Position numbers and translations under genes: made by a program. From assembly GCA_963842835.1 (NCBI GenBank), contig CAWJIB010000005.1, positions 241,314-305,313 on the forward strand: 64,000 nt of DNA, written 5' to 3'. Each line of letters begins with the position of its first letter. The stretch's first letter is position 1. The notes beneath the pieces were generated by a model. It made no database searches. It had not been told where the DNA came from and worked only from the letters and a program-made list of their open reading frames with translations. Of the stretch, positions 15,694 through 24,196 are shown piece by piece. The stretch is from Roseiarcus sp963842835. GTDB lineage: Bacteria; Pseudomonadota; Alphaproteobacteria; Rhizobiales; Beijerinckiaceae.

Positions 15694-17436
15694 CTAGGCG
15701 AGGCTCAGATGGCGCCTGGCCTTGTCGGCGGCGGTGCGCGCGGACGCGGTGACGCTGAACATTTCAAGCCGATCCAGTTCCTCGTCACTGACCGGGGTCA
15801 GCGCCTGATCGCGATATTGGCGCGCCTGCGGGTCGCGCTTGATGGAACGGCGCACGGCGCCCATTCGCCAGACGATGCGAGCGATCGCGAAATGCTTGGC
15901 GACGAGATCTGCGACATATTTGACGGAGAACGTCACGGGATTTTCGATCGCCATGCCCGGCCGGCGGTCGGTTCGAACCTTGCGCCGGAGATAGCCGCCC
16001 TCCAGCGGATGGATCTTCTCGATCGTCACGCATCCGTAAAACCAGATGAGCAGGAACATCATTTTTCCCGGACTGATGCCCGTCGCCACCGCGCGGCGCA
16101 TCACCGTCTCCATGTGCTCGGGCGTATAATAGGTCTTCCAGGCCAGCCGATAAGCGCGCTCCCACTCGGCCTTCGACATCGTGGCGTGGCCTGTCGTGAC
16201 ATGCTCGAGATCGTATTTGTTCATGTCCGGGTCCATCGCGACTCCGGCTAGGTGCAATTTCTTGTGGTCCTCGGACCCCGGCAAAGGCGTCAGACAAAAA
16301 AATTCGAGGAGATCAAGCGGCAACTCGCGCTGGATGATCTTGATGTCGCGCACGATCGTTTCCGGCGTGTCGGCCGGAAATCCCAGGATGTAGCCCGCGT
16401 AGGTGAAACACCCGACGGCCTTCCAGGCCAGCAGCATCGCGCGGTATTCGGCGATGCGGTTCTGTTTCTTTTTCGCCCCGACAAGGCTTTCCGGATTGAT
16501 GCTTTCGAGGCCGAGAAACACGCGCCGCACCCCCGCCGCCGCCGCCTTCTCGATGAAACGCGGGATGCGGTGGCAAAGCGTATCCACTTGGATGACGAAA
16601 TTGAAATCGAGCCCTTCGGCGCGTCGCATCGCGATGAGGCGATCGAACATCGGCTCCCAGTTCTTGTTGCGGGCGAGATTGTCGTCGGTGATGAAGAAAT
16701 GGTCGATCCCCTGCGCCAGATTGGCGCGCACGATCGCCTCGACGTCGTCCGGCGTGCGAAAGCGCGACTTTCGCCCCTGCACGTTGATGATCGTGCAGAA
16801 CGAGCATTGAAACGGGCAGCCGCGACCGGCGTCGAAACTGGTTACGACGCCGGCGGTGCGCTCGATGCTCGCGGCCGGCAGCAGCGGAATCGGCGCGCCT
16901 TCGAGACCCGGCAAGTCGTCCATGTAATTGTAGAGCGGCTGCAATCGACCGGCGTGGGCGTCCTGAAGAACGCGATCGAGCCGCCCTTCCGCCTCCCCGG
17001 CGAACAGCGAAACGCCCAGTGACTGCGCCGCGACGAGGTCGGCGGGCATTTCCGGAAGCATCGCCAGACATCCCGAGACGTGAAATCCGCCGATGGCCAC
17101 TTGCACGCCCAAGGCGCGAAACCGCCGCGCCAGATCGATGGCGTGAGGAAACTGGTTCGACTGGACGCCCACGAGGGCGACGAGGCCGCGCCCTCCGGCC
17201 GCGGCCATCGCCTTTGCGATGCGATCCGGCCGAACGCGCGTGTTCGTCTCGTCGATCACGACGATGTCGATCGTGACGTCCTCGCCCAGAACGCGCCGCT
17301 CGCCGCAATCGACGGCCAGACCATGCAGCACGGCCAGGGTGTTCGACGGGATCGCCGAGCGAACCCATTGGATGACATAGCCGTCATCGTCGTAATGCGA
17401 CGGCTTGATCAGAAAGAGCTTGAAGACTTTCTGCAT
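15694..17436 (-). CDS. B12-binding radical SAM protein
   Basis: The 580-residue protein has an N-terminal cobalamin-binding-like Rossmann domain (about 1-180, without an obvious Asp-x-His-x2-Gly lower-ligand motif). A radical SAM domain follows, with Gly-Arg-Gly-Cys-Pro-Phe-Gln-Cys-Ser-Phe-Cys near residue 215, the Cys-x3-Cys-x2-Cys that holds the 4Fe-4S cluster. The radical SAM barrel contains the Gly-Leu-Glu-Ser motif and a Gly-Phe-Pro-Ala-Asp-Thr-Pro-Glu-Thr SAM-binding turn. The last 130 residues are basic and contain a hydrophobic stretch around Met-Phe-Leu-Leu-Ile-Trp-Phe. Such enzymes commonly methylate unreactive carbons or reshape lipids; a substrate cannot be assigned. It stands alone, with about 130 bases to the next gene. 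Confidence 0.85.
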   Translation of the reverse strand: MQKVFKLFLIKPSHYDDDGYVIQWVRSAIPSNTLAVLHGLAVDCGERRVLGEDVTIDIVVIDETNTRVRPDRIAKAMAAAGGRGLVALVGVQSNQFPHAIDLARRFRALGVQVAIGGFHVSGCLAMLPEMPADLVAAQSLGVSLFAGEAEGRLDRVLQDAHAGRLQPLYNYMDDLPGLEGAPIPLLPAASIERTAGVVTSFDAGRGCPFQCSFCTIINVQGRKSRFRTPDDVEAIVRANLAQGIDHFFITDDNLARNKNWEPMFDRLIAMRRAEGLDFNFVIQVDTLCHRIPRFIEKAAAAGVRRVFLGLESINPESLVGAKKKQNRIAEYRAMLLAWKAVGCFTYAGYILGFPADTPETIVRDIKIIQRELPLDLLEFFCLTPLPGSEDHKKLHLAGVAMDPDMNKYDLEHVTTGHATMSKAEWERAYRLAWKTYYTPEHMETVMRRAVATGISPGKMMFLLIWFYGCVTIEKIHPLEGGYLRRKVRTDRRPGMAIENPVTFSVKYVADLVAKHFAIARIVWRMGAVRRSIKRDPQARQYRDQALTPVSDEELDRLEMFSVTASARTAADKARRHLSLA

Positions 17437-17568
17437 CGATGCGGCCTCGGCGAGGCTCAGCTAACACCGATCTGGAATGGATCGTCAACCGCGGCGGCGA
17501 CGCCGGCACATCCGTCTTCCAATTCCGCGAGCCGCGACGACCCCGAATCCCGGATCGCGCGACCGCCC

Positions 17569-18393
17569 CTACCCTTTCGGTTTGTTCACTCGGTTGCGCT
17601 TGCGCGTCTGCACTTCGACGCGCGGCCCCTCGACCAGCCGCACGACGGCGCCCCAGAGTGTGCGCACGTCCTGCTCGGTCATCGCCATGCGGTGGAAGAT
17701 GTTGCGCAGGTTGCGGCGCATCCCCGGCTTCTTCGTGAGCGGACGGAAGAAGCCGTTCTCGTCGAGCTTTCCCTCCAGGAAGTCGAAAAAGGCGAGGACC
17801 ATCTCGCGCTGCGCGGGAGGCGAGACCGCGCGCGGAATCGCAGGCGGCGGCGGCGCGTCGCCATGGGCCGCCTTGAACCATTCGTATCCGCACAGCAGCA
17901 CGGCCTGGGCGAGATTGAGCGAGGCGTAGGCGGGGTTGGCGGGAAAGGTGAGAATGGCGTCGGCGAGCGCGACCTCGTCGTTGTCGAGGCCCGTGCGCTC
18001 CGGCCCGAACAGAACACCGCGCTTCTCGGCGGCGAGGGCGGTTTCCGACATGGCCTGAGCGGGAGCGAGGACGGGTTTCATCTGGCCGCGTTCGCGCGCG
18101 GTGGCGGCGTAGAGAAAGTGAAGATCGCCGACCGCCGCCTCGACGCTGTCAAAAACCCGCGCCGCTTCGAGCAAATGCGCCGCGCCCGCCGCCGCGGCAT
18201 AGGCGACGTCGCGATATTCGCCGACGCGCGGCCAGCCCTCGCGCGGGTTGACGAGGCGCAGATCGTCGAGGCCGAAATTGGCCATTGCGCGCGCGCACAT
18301 CCCGATGTTCACCGCCAGCTGCGGGCGCACGAGGATGATCGCGGGGCCGCCGGCCAATGCCGCCCTGCTTCGGTCCGTTCCTGCTCCGACCAT
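17569..18393 (-). CDS. trmJ: TrmJ-like tRNA 2'-O-methyltransferase (SpoU family)
   Basis: SPOUT-class methyltransferase of 274 residues. The three knot motifs are present: Asn-Ile-Gly-x-Cys-Ala-Arg-Ala-Met-Ala-Asn-Phe-Gly early, Leu-Phe-Gly-Pro-Glu-Arg-x-Gly-Leu in the middle, and Asn-Pro-x-Tyr-x-Ser-Leu-Asn-Leu-Ala-Gln-Ala-Val near residue 155. TrmJ modifies position 32 in the tRNA anticodon loop. The C-terminal extension with Phe-Phe-x-Phe-Leu-Glu and Arg-Arg-Asn-Leu-Arg-Asn-Ile-Phe is typical of the family. It begins nine bases after the ELM1-family gene and is the last gene of a three-gene unit. Confidence 0.9.
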   Translation of the reverse strand: MVGAGTDRSRAALAGGPAIILVRPQLAVNIGMCARAMANFGLDDLRLVNPREGWPRVGEYRDVAYAAAAGAAHLLEAARVFDSVEAAVGDLHFLYAATARERGQMKPVLAPAQAMSETALAAEKRGVLFGPERTGLDNDEVALADAILTFPANPAYASLNLAQAVLLCGYEWFKAAHGDAPPPPAIPRAVSPPAQREMVLAFFDFLEGKLDENGFFRPLTKKPGMRRNLRNIFHRMAMTEQDVRTLWGAVVRLVEGPRVEVQTRKRNRVNKPKG

Positions 18394-18402
18394 GGTCCCG
18401 CC

Positions 18403-19392
18403 TCAGGCCGCCGCTGCGCGCGAGGCCGCAAATCTCCGGGCGATCTCGCCGGCGATCAGCCCACTCGAATCGATCGGCTCGTAGGAGAAGCGCTCGATCG
18501 CGCCGGCGAACCGGCGCACCGCCCCGATCCGCTGCAGGGCGTCGATCGCGCTCGCGAGCTTGCTCGAGCCGCCGCCCGAGGGCTCGAAAACATAGACCGG
18601 CGCGCCCGTCGCCGTCGCCTCGCCGACCATGTTGGCGCTGTCGCCGGTCACCATCACCGCGTCGGCCAGCGCGAGGATCGAGGCGTAGGGGTTATCGCCC
18701 GTTTGGTCCCAAATGAACCCTGGCGCGCCGCCGAGCCCCTCGCGCACGGCGGCCACGAGCTCCGGCGGCGTGCGGCGCGAGGGCGTCGCCATGACGCTGA
18801 AGCCTTGCGCGGCGATCGCGCTTATCGCCGCGCGCAGGCGCGCGACGTCGGCCGGCGTGAAATGTTGCGCCCCGCTGGGGCCGCCGAGCGCCACCGCGCA
18901 ACGCGGCGCCGGCAGGGCCGCGAGCCTCGGGTCGGGCGCCGCGCGCGCGGCTGCGAGGCGCCGTTGCGAAAAAGGATGCGGCGAGGTCAGCGTCGTGATG
19001 ACATTGGGGCCCCGCAGCCGGTCGTGCTCGGGCGCCCAGATCACGTCCATGATCGCCCGGGAAAAGCGCGGGTCTTGCAAGAACGCCGCGAACACGCGCC
19101 CGCCCGGCGCGCGCTTGAACGCGCGCACGTAGGGAACGGTCACGCGTCCGCACGCGATGACGATGTCCGGAAGGGGACGGGTCAGAGGCGAGCCTGCCCG
19201 GCCCGCCCGGTCCCGGGGATCGACCGGCCCGAAAGGCGAGAGCCAGACGTAGAGCTTGCGCGGATCGACCCGCCGCAATTCGTAGGGCGCGCCGAGCGCC
19301 TCGGCGACCCCGATCGCATTGGCCTCGTGTCCCGCCTTGCCCGAACCCAAGAGAAGGACGCGCACGCCCTCGCCCAGCAGCGCATCCTGCAT
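18403..19392 (-). CDS. ELM1/DUF1022 family protein (GT-B-like fold)
   Basis: This 329-residue protein belongs to the family that includes plant mitochondrial fission factor ELM1 and is common in alphaproteobacteria. It starts with a glycosyltransferase-B-like pattern (Val-Leu-Leu-Leu-Gly-Ser-Gly-Lys-Ala-Gly-His-Glu-Ala-Asn). It continues with Ala-Cys-Gly-Arg-x-Thr, Phe-Leu-Gln-Asp-Pro-Arg and Pro-His-Pro-Phe, then the second domain with Ala-Leu-Gly-Gly-Pro-Ser, Ser-Arg-Arg-Thr-Pro-Pro, and Val-Thr-Gly-Asp-Ser-Ala-Asn-Met-Val-Gly-Glu-Ala. The bacterial function is unresolved; an envelope glycosyltransferase role is often supposed. It lies between a secreted protein gene (6 bases away) and trmJ (9 bases). 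Confidence 0.87.
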   Translation of the reverse strand: MQDALLGEGVRVLLLGSGKAGHEANAIGVAEALGAPYELRRVDPRKLYVWLSPFGPVDPRDRAGRAGSPLTRPLPDIVIACGRVTVPYVRAFKRAPGGRVFAAFLQDPRFSRAIMDVIWAPEHDRLRGPNVITTLTSPHPFSQRRLAAARAAPDPRLAALPAPRCAVALGGPSGAQHFTPADVARLRAAISAIAAQGFSVMATPSRRTPPELVAAVREGLGGAPGFIWDQTGDNPYASILALADAVMVTGDSANMVGEATATGAPVYVFEPSGGGSSKLASAIDALQRIGAVRRFAGAIERFSYEPIDSSGLIAGEIARRFAASRAAAA

Positions 19393-19398
19393 CGTGCG

Positions 19399-19911
19399 TT
19401 ACAGCCCCATTTGCCCGGGCAGCCATTGCGCGAAACTCCGTGCGAGCGTCTCGACCCGGCCGCGCGTGATATCCTCCTGATAGGGCAAGTTCAGATAGGT
19501 CTGAGCGCCGACTGCGCTGTACAGCGGGTAGGAAGCAACCTCCCCGCCGCGCGGGCTCAAGACGATCCCCGCGCCCTGAATGCCATCAATGGTGTCGTTC
19601 GCGGGGTTGTTGTCCAAGCTGCCTGTCGGCCCGAGAATGACTTCGTCGATTCGCGCCACCAGCGTCGCCGCATTGCGGTCGCCCGGCGCTAGGTAGCGGG
19701 CGAACGATTGCCGCAGCAGCCCCGGCAACATCGCCGCGATCCAGTCCGCGACCTGCCCGTTGCCGCTCGCGCGCAACGGCGCGACATCCACCCGGATCTC
19801 CCGGAAGCGAATCCCGGCCAGCGGCGAGGCGGCTGCGGCAATTCCCGGCGCCGCGGCCAACGCCGCCAAGCTCGACAGAACGGCGCGTCGCGTCAAAAGT
19901 CGGATGCCCAT
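19399..19911 (-). CDS. Exported protein of unknown function
   Basis: The 170-residue protein has a clear signal sequence: Arg-Arg pair at residues 8-9, a hydrophobic core (Val-Leu-Ser-Ser-Leu-Ala-Ala-Leu-Ala-Ala-Ala) and a signal peptidase site after about residue 28. The twin Arg allows Tat export, but the Tat consensus is incomplete. The mature part begins with a beta-strand segment (Ile-Arg-Val-Asp-Val-Ala-Pro-Leu) and looks like a small periplasmic domain conserved in Rhizobiales. No catalytic motif is recognised. It is the first gene of the unit with ELM1 and trmJ, with a 6-base gap. Confidence 0.8.
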   Translation of the reverse strand: MGIRLLTRRAVLSSLAALAAAPGIAAAASPLAGIRFREIRVDVAPLRASGNGQVADWIAAMLPGLLRQSFARYLAPGDRNAATLVARIDEVILGPTGSLDNNPANDTIDGIQGAGIVLSPRGGEVASYPLYSAVGAQTYLNLPYQEDITRGRVETLARSFAQWLPGQMGL

Positions 19912-19965
19912 GACGATCGTCCTCCGAGGGGCGCGTTTTAGCGATTCGCCGGCGCCGCCTGCCGC

Positions 19966-20439
19966 TCAGATATAGGCGACTTTCAAGATTTCATAGCACT
20001 TGCCGCCGCCGGGGGTGTTCACTTCGACGCTATCGCCGACCTTCTTGCCGATCAGCGCGCGCGCGGTCGGCGAACTGATCGAGACCTTGCCGGATTTTAC
20101 GTCCGCCTCGCTCTCGCCGACGATCTGAAACACCTTCTCGGCTTCCGTGTCCTCGTCAATCAACGTAACCGTGGCGCCAAATTTGATCGTCGACCCCGAC
20201 AATTTCGATACGTCGATCACCTCGGCCCGCTGGAGCATGTCTTCGAGCTCGATGATGCGGCCCTCGTTGTGAGACTGCGCTTCTTTGGCCGAGTGATATT
20301 CCGCGTTTTCCGACAGGTCGCCGTGAGCGCGGGCCTCGGAGATCGCTTGGACGATGCGCGGACGCTCCACTTGTTGAAGTCTCAGGAATTCAGCCTCCAG
20401 CGCGGCATGGCCGGCGACTGTGATCGGAAATTTGTCCAT
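19966..20439 (-). CDS. greA: Transcription elongation factor GreA
   Basis: GreA rescues backtracked RNA polymerase by stimulating transcript cleavage. The 157-residue protein has the N-terminal coiled coil with the acidic tip Gly-Asp-Leu-Ser-Glu-Asn-Ala-Glu-Tyr near residues 40-48. The FKBP-like C-terminal domain follows, ending Ser-Ser-Pro-x-Ala-Arg-Ala-Leu-Ile-Gly-Lys-x-x-Gly-Asp and a short Glu-Ile-Leu-x-Val. It lies 63 bases after carB on the same strand, the usual alphaproteobacterial order. Confidence 0.97.
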   Translation of the reverse strand: MDKFPITVAGHAALEAEFLRLQQVERPRIVQAISEARAHGDLSENAEYHSAKEAQSHNEGRIIELEDMLQRAEVIDVSKLSGSTIKFGATVTLIDEDTEAEKVFQIVGESEADVKSGKVSISSPTARALIGKKVGDSVEVNTPGGGKCYEILKVAYI

Positions 20440-20502
20440 CGATTACCCTGCCTCGAATATCCAAACCTCTGGCCCGCGATCGACGCCCGACGCGGCGTCA
20501 GA

Positions 20503-23500
20503 TCACGCGAAATAGTCCTGCAACGCACGGACTTCAAGATCGCCGGTCAAGTAGGCTTTGATGCCCTCGGCCGCCGCGATCGCCCCTGAAAGTGTGGTAT
20601 AGTAAGGCGTTTTTTGCAAGAGGGCGGCGCGGCGCAGCGGCTTCGAGTCGGTCAGCGAGGTTGCCCCTTCGGTGGTGTTGAACATCAGCTGAACGCCGCC
20701 GTTGCGCACGGCGTCAGCCGCGTGCGGACGCCCTTCCGACACCTTGTTGATCTTGACGGCGGGAACGCCGTGCTGCTCGAGATAGCGCTGCGTGCCCCCC
20801 GTCGCGATGATCTTGAATCCCAGCTCGCGCAACATACGCAGCGACGCGACGACGCCCGCCTTGTCGGCGTCGCGAAGCGAGACGAAAATCGTGCCCGCGC
20901 GCGGCAGGCTCGCCCCCGCGCCGAGCTGGCTCTTGGCGAAGGCGATCTCGAACGTGCGGTCGATGCCCATGACCTCGCCGGTCGAGCGCATTTCCGGCCC
21001 GAGAACGGTGTCGACGCCGGGGAAGCGCGCGAAGGGAAACACCGCTTCCTTGACGCCGACGTGACCCAGCGCGCCGAGCCTCAAGTCGAACGAGGCCAGA
21101 GGTTCGCCCGCCATGACGCGGCTCGCGATCTTGGCGATCGGCCGGCCGATGACCTTGGCGACGAACGGCACGGTGCGCGAGGCCCGCGGATTGACCTCGA
21201 GCACGTAAATCTCGCCGTCTTTGAGCGCGTATTGCACGTTCATCAGCCCGCCGACGTCGAGCGCCAGCGCGAGCCTACGCGTTTCGTCCTCGAGGCGGGC
21301 GATCGTGTCGGCTTTAAGCGAGCGCGGCGGCAACGAACAGGCGCTGTCGCCGGAATGGATGCCCGCCTCCTCGATATGCTCCATGATTCCGGCGACGACG
21401 ACGCTTTTGCCGTCGCATAGCGCGTCGACGTCGATCTCGATCGCATCCGAGAGATAGCGGTCGAAGAGCAGCGGATTCTTGCCCAGAACCATATTGATCT
21501 GGCCGGTCTTGTCGTTGGGATAGCGCGCCTTGACGTCGGCGGGCACCAGGCTCGGCAGCACGCCGAGCAGATAGTCGTCGAGTTCGCCTTCGTCACGGAT
21601 AATCGCCATCGCGCGCCCGCCCAGCACGTAGGAGGGACGCACCACCAGCGGCAGGCCGAGATCGGCGGCCACGAGGCGCGATTGCTCGACCGAATAGGCG
21701 ATGCCGTTCTTGGGCTGCTTGAGGCCGAGCTTGTCGAGCAGGCGCTTGAAGCGGTCGCGATCCTCGGCCAGGTCGATCGAATCGACCGAAGTGCCCAAGA
21801 TCGGCGCGCCCGACTGCTCGATGACATGCGCGAGCTTGAGCGGCGTCTGGCCGCCGAACTGCACGATGACGCCCTTCAGCGTCCCCGCCTCGCGCTCTTT
21901 CTGCAGAATGGCGAGCACGTCCTCCGCGGTCAGCGGCTCGAAATAGAGGCGATCCGAAGTGTCGTAATCGGTCGACACGGTCTCCGGATTGCAATTGACC
22001 ATGATCGTTTCGTAGCCCAATTCGCGAAGGGCGAACGAGGCGTGGCAGCAGCAATAGTCGAATTCGATCCCCTGCCCGATGCGGTTTGGCCCGCCCCCGA
22101 GAATGACGATCTTGTCGCGCCCGGTCGGGCGCGCCTCGCAGCGAAGCACGCCGGCGAAGGGCGCCTCGTAGGTCGAATACATATAGGCGGTGGGCGAGGC
22201 GAATTCGGCCGCGCAGGTGTCGATGCGCTTGAAGACCGGGGTCACGCCAAGCGCGGCGCGCGCCTTGGCGACGTCCGCCTCGGCGACCCCCGCCAGCGCG
22301 GCGAGCCTCAGGTCGGAGAAGCCGGCCGCCTTGAGGAGGCGCAGATTCTCGGCGTCGGAGGGCAGACCGAAGCGCCGCACCTTGTTCTCGAGCGCGACGA
22401 TGTCGGCGAGCCGCTCGAGGAACCAGGGATCGATCCGCGTGACGTCGTGGATTTCGGCGACGCCCATCCCTAAGCGCAGGGCCTGCGCGACTTTGAGCAG
22501 GCGATCGGGCGTCGGCGTGCCGATCGCGGCGCGCAAGGCGTTGCGGTCGTCGCCCTTGCCCAGACCTTCGATCTCGATTTCATCGAGGCCGGTTAGGCCC
22601 GTCTCCAGCGAACGCAGCGCCTTCTGCAGCAACTCGGAGAACGTGCGGCCAATCGCCATCGCCTCGCCCACCGATTTCATCGCGGTGGTGAGCACGGGTT
22701 CGGCGCCGGGGAATTTCTCGAAAGCGAAGCGCGGGATCTTCGTGACGATGTAGTCGATCGTCGGCTCGAAGGAGGCCGGCGTCGCCCCGCCCGTGATGTC
22801 GTTGGCGATTTCGTCGAGCGTATAGCCGACCGCGAGCTTGGCCGCGACCTTGGCGATGGGAAAGCCCGTCGCCTTGGAGGCGAGCGCCGAGGAGCGCGAC
22901 ACGCGCGGATTCATTTCGATGACGATCATGCGCCCGTCTTGCGGGTTGACGGCGAATTGCACGTTCGAGCCGCCGGTCTCGACGCCGATCTCGCGCAGCA
23001 CCGCGATCGCGGCGTCGCGCATGATCTGGTATTCCTTGTCGGTGAGGGTCAGCGCCGGCGCGATGGTGATGGAATCGCCGGTGTGCACGCCCATCGGATC
23101 GATGTTTTCGATCGAGCAGACGATGATGCAATTGTCCGCCTTGTCGCGGACGACCTCCATTTCGAATTCCTTCCAGCCGAGGACGCTTTCCTCGATCAGG
23201 ACCTCGTCGGTCGGCGAGGCGTCGATGCCGCGCTCGACGATCTCGATAAACTCGCTCTTGTTGTAGGCGATGCCGCCGCCCGTGCCGCCCATGGTGAAGC
23301 TCGGCCTGATGATCGCGGGAAGGCCGATGTCGTCGAGGGCGGCGAGCGCCTGCGCCAGCGTCTTGATGTGATGCGAGCGCGGCGTGGCGAGGCCGATCTT
23401 GGTCATCGCCTCGCGAAACAGCTCGCGGTCCTCGGCCTTGTCGATGGCGTGCGCCGTGGCGCCGATCATCTCGACGTCGAAACGTTCGAGCACGCCCATC

Positions 23501-23826
23501 TTCTTCAGCGAAAGCGCGCAGTTGAGCGCGGTCTGGCCGCCCATAGTCGGCAGCAGCGCGAAGCCGCCGGGGACGGCGTAGCGCTCCTTGGCGATGATCT
23601 TGGCGACGATTTCCGGCGTGATCGGCTCGATATAGGTGCGGTCCGCCATATCCGGATCGGTCATGATCGTGGCGGGATTCGAGTTGACGAGGACGATGCG
23701 ATAGCCTTCCGCGCGCAAGGTCTTGCACGCCTGGGTCCCGGAATAATCGAATTCGCACGCCTGTCCGATGATGATCGGCCCGGCGCCGATGATCAGGATG
23801 GTGGAGATATCGGTCCGTTTGGGCAT
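20503..23826 (-). CDS. carB: Carbamoyl-phosphate synthase large subunit
   Basis: CarB makes carbamoyl phosphate from bicarbonate, ammonia and two ATP for pyrimidines and arginine. The 1107-residue protein shows both homologous halves: the first with an ATP-grasp domain (Ile-Gly-Gln-Ala-Cys-Glu-Phe-Asp-Tyr-Ser-Gly near the start, Met-Gly-Gly-Thr-Gly-Gly-Gly), the second beginning around residue 600 with Asn-Arg-Ile-Gly-Gln-Gly-Ile-Glu-Phe-Asp-Tyr. A C-terminal MGS-like allosteric domain follows (Gly-Gly-Thr-Gln-Arg-Tyr-Leu, Val-Gln-Leu-Met-Phe-Asn-Thr-Thr). The ATG at 23826 is preferred over the TTG one codon upstream. carA is not adjacent, so the small subunit must be encoded elsewhere. Divergent from ppk2. 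Confidence 0.98.
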   Translation of the reverse strand: MPKRTDISTILIIGAGPIIIGQACEFDYSGTQACKTLRAEGYRIVLVNSNPATIMTDPDMADRTYIEPITPEIVAKIIAKERYAVPGGFALLPTMGGQTALNCALSLKKMGVLERFDVEMIGATAHAIDKAEDRELFREAMTKIGLATPRSHHIKTLAQALAALDDIGLPAIIRPSFTMGGTGGGIAYNKSEFIEIVERGIDASPTDEVLIEESVLGWKEFEMEVVRDKADNCIIVCSIENIDPMGVHTGDSITIAPALTLTDKEYQIMRDAAIAVLREIGVETGGSNVQFAVNPQDGRMIVIEMNPRVSRSSALASKATGFPIAKVAAKLAVGYTLDEIANDITGGATPASFEPTIDYIVTKIPRFAFEKFPGAEPVLTTAMKSVGEAMAIGRTFSELLQKALRSLETGLTGLDEIEIEGLGKGDDRNALRAAIGTPTPDRLLKVAQALRLGMGVAEIHDVTRIDPWFLERLADIVALENKVRRFGLPSDAENLRLLKAAGFSDLRLAALAGVAEADVAKARAALGVTPVFKRIDTCAAEFASPTAYMYSTYEAPFAGVLRCEARPTGRDKIVILGGGPNRIGQGIEFDYCCCHASFALRELGYETIMVNCNPETVSTDYDTSDRLYFEPLTAEDVLAILQKEREAGTLKGVIVQFGGQTPLKLAHVIEQSGAPILGTSVDSIDLAEDRDRFKRLLDKLGLKQPKNGIAYSVEQSRLVAADLGLPLVVRPSYVLGGRAMAIIRDEGELDDYLLGVLPSLVPADVKARYPNDKTGQINMVLGKNPLLFDRYLSDAIEIDVDALCDGKSVVVAGIMEHIEEAGIHSGDSACSLPPRSLKADTIARLEDETRRLALALDVGGLMNVQYALKDGEIYVLEVNPRASRTVPFVAKVIGRPIAKIASRVMAGEPLASFDLRLGALGHVGVKEAVFPFARFPGVDTVLGPEMRSTGEVMGIDRTFEIAFAKSQLGAGASLPRAGTIFVSLRDADKAGVVASLRMLRELGFKIIATGGTQRYLEQHGVPAVKINKVSEGRPHAADAVRNGGVQLMFNTTEGATSLTDSKPLRRAALLQKTPYYTTLSGAIAAAEGIKAYLTGDLEVRALQDYFA

Positions 23827-24196
23827 CAATTCCTCTGGGCTCGCGCCAAGGTCAGCGCGACGATCGTCGGTGTCCGGCGCGCAAAAAAAATAGGCCGCGC
23901 CGCGGGCTTGGGCCGCGAGGCGTCCTCACGCGAAGACCATCGGGCCTCGCGGGCCGCCGCCGCGTTTGGCGCGAGCGGCGGGCCGTCGGCCCTACTAGAC
24001 GAGAATTGAAGCGGGGGGAAGGGCGCAAGGGACCGAGCCGGGGCGAGGCGAGACGGCGGCGGCCGCTTCCGCCGCGCTCGCGTCCGCCTTCGGCCGGAGC
24101 GGCGCCATTTCCAAAATCGGCCGGTCCGCGCTAATCTGCCCCAGAGGAATTGCCCCGGCTGCGGCGATCGGCGGGGGATAGGACGGGAGACGTCCC
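23827..24196. other. Divergent intergenic region carB / ppk2
   Basis: This 370-base spacer must hold both promoters. A run of eight A at 23884-23891 is read as a T-run on the minus strand after a GC-rich stretch. It resembles a terminator for something upstream on that strand, but no gene is found there and the arms do not pair well. A 133-codon minus-strand frame (23995-24396) overlaps ppk2 and is not credited. Confidence 0.45.

Noticed and set aside
23880..23925. Rho-independent terminator with eight-base T-run on the minus strand
   Set aside because: The GC-rich part before the T-run does not form a good hairpin, and no minus-strand gene ends there.
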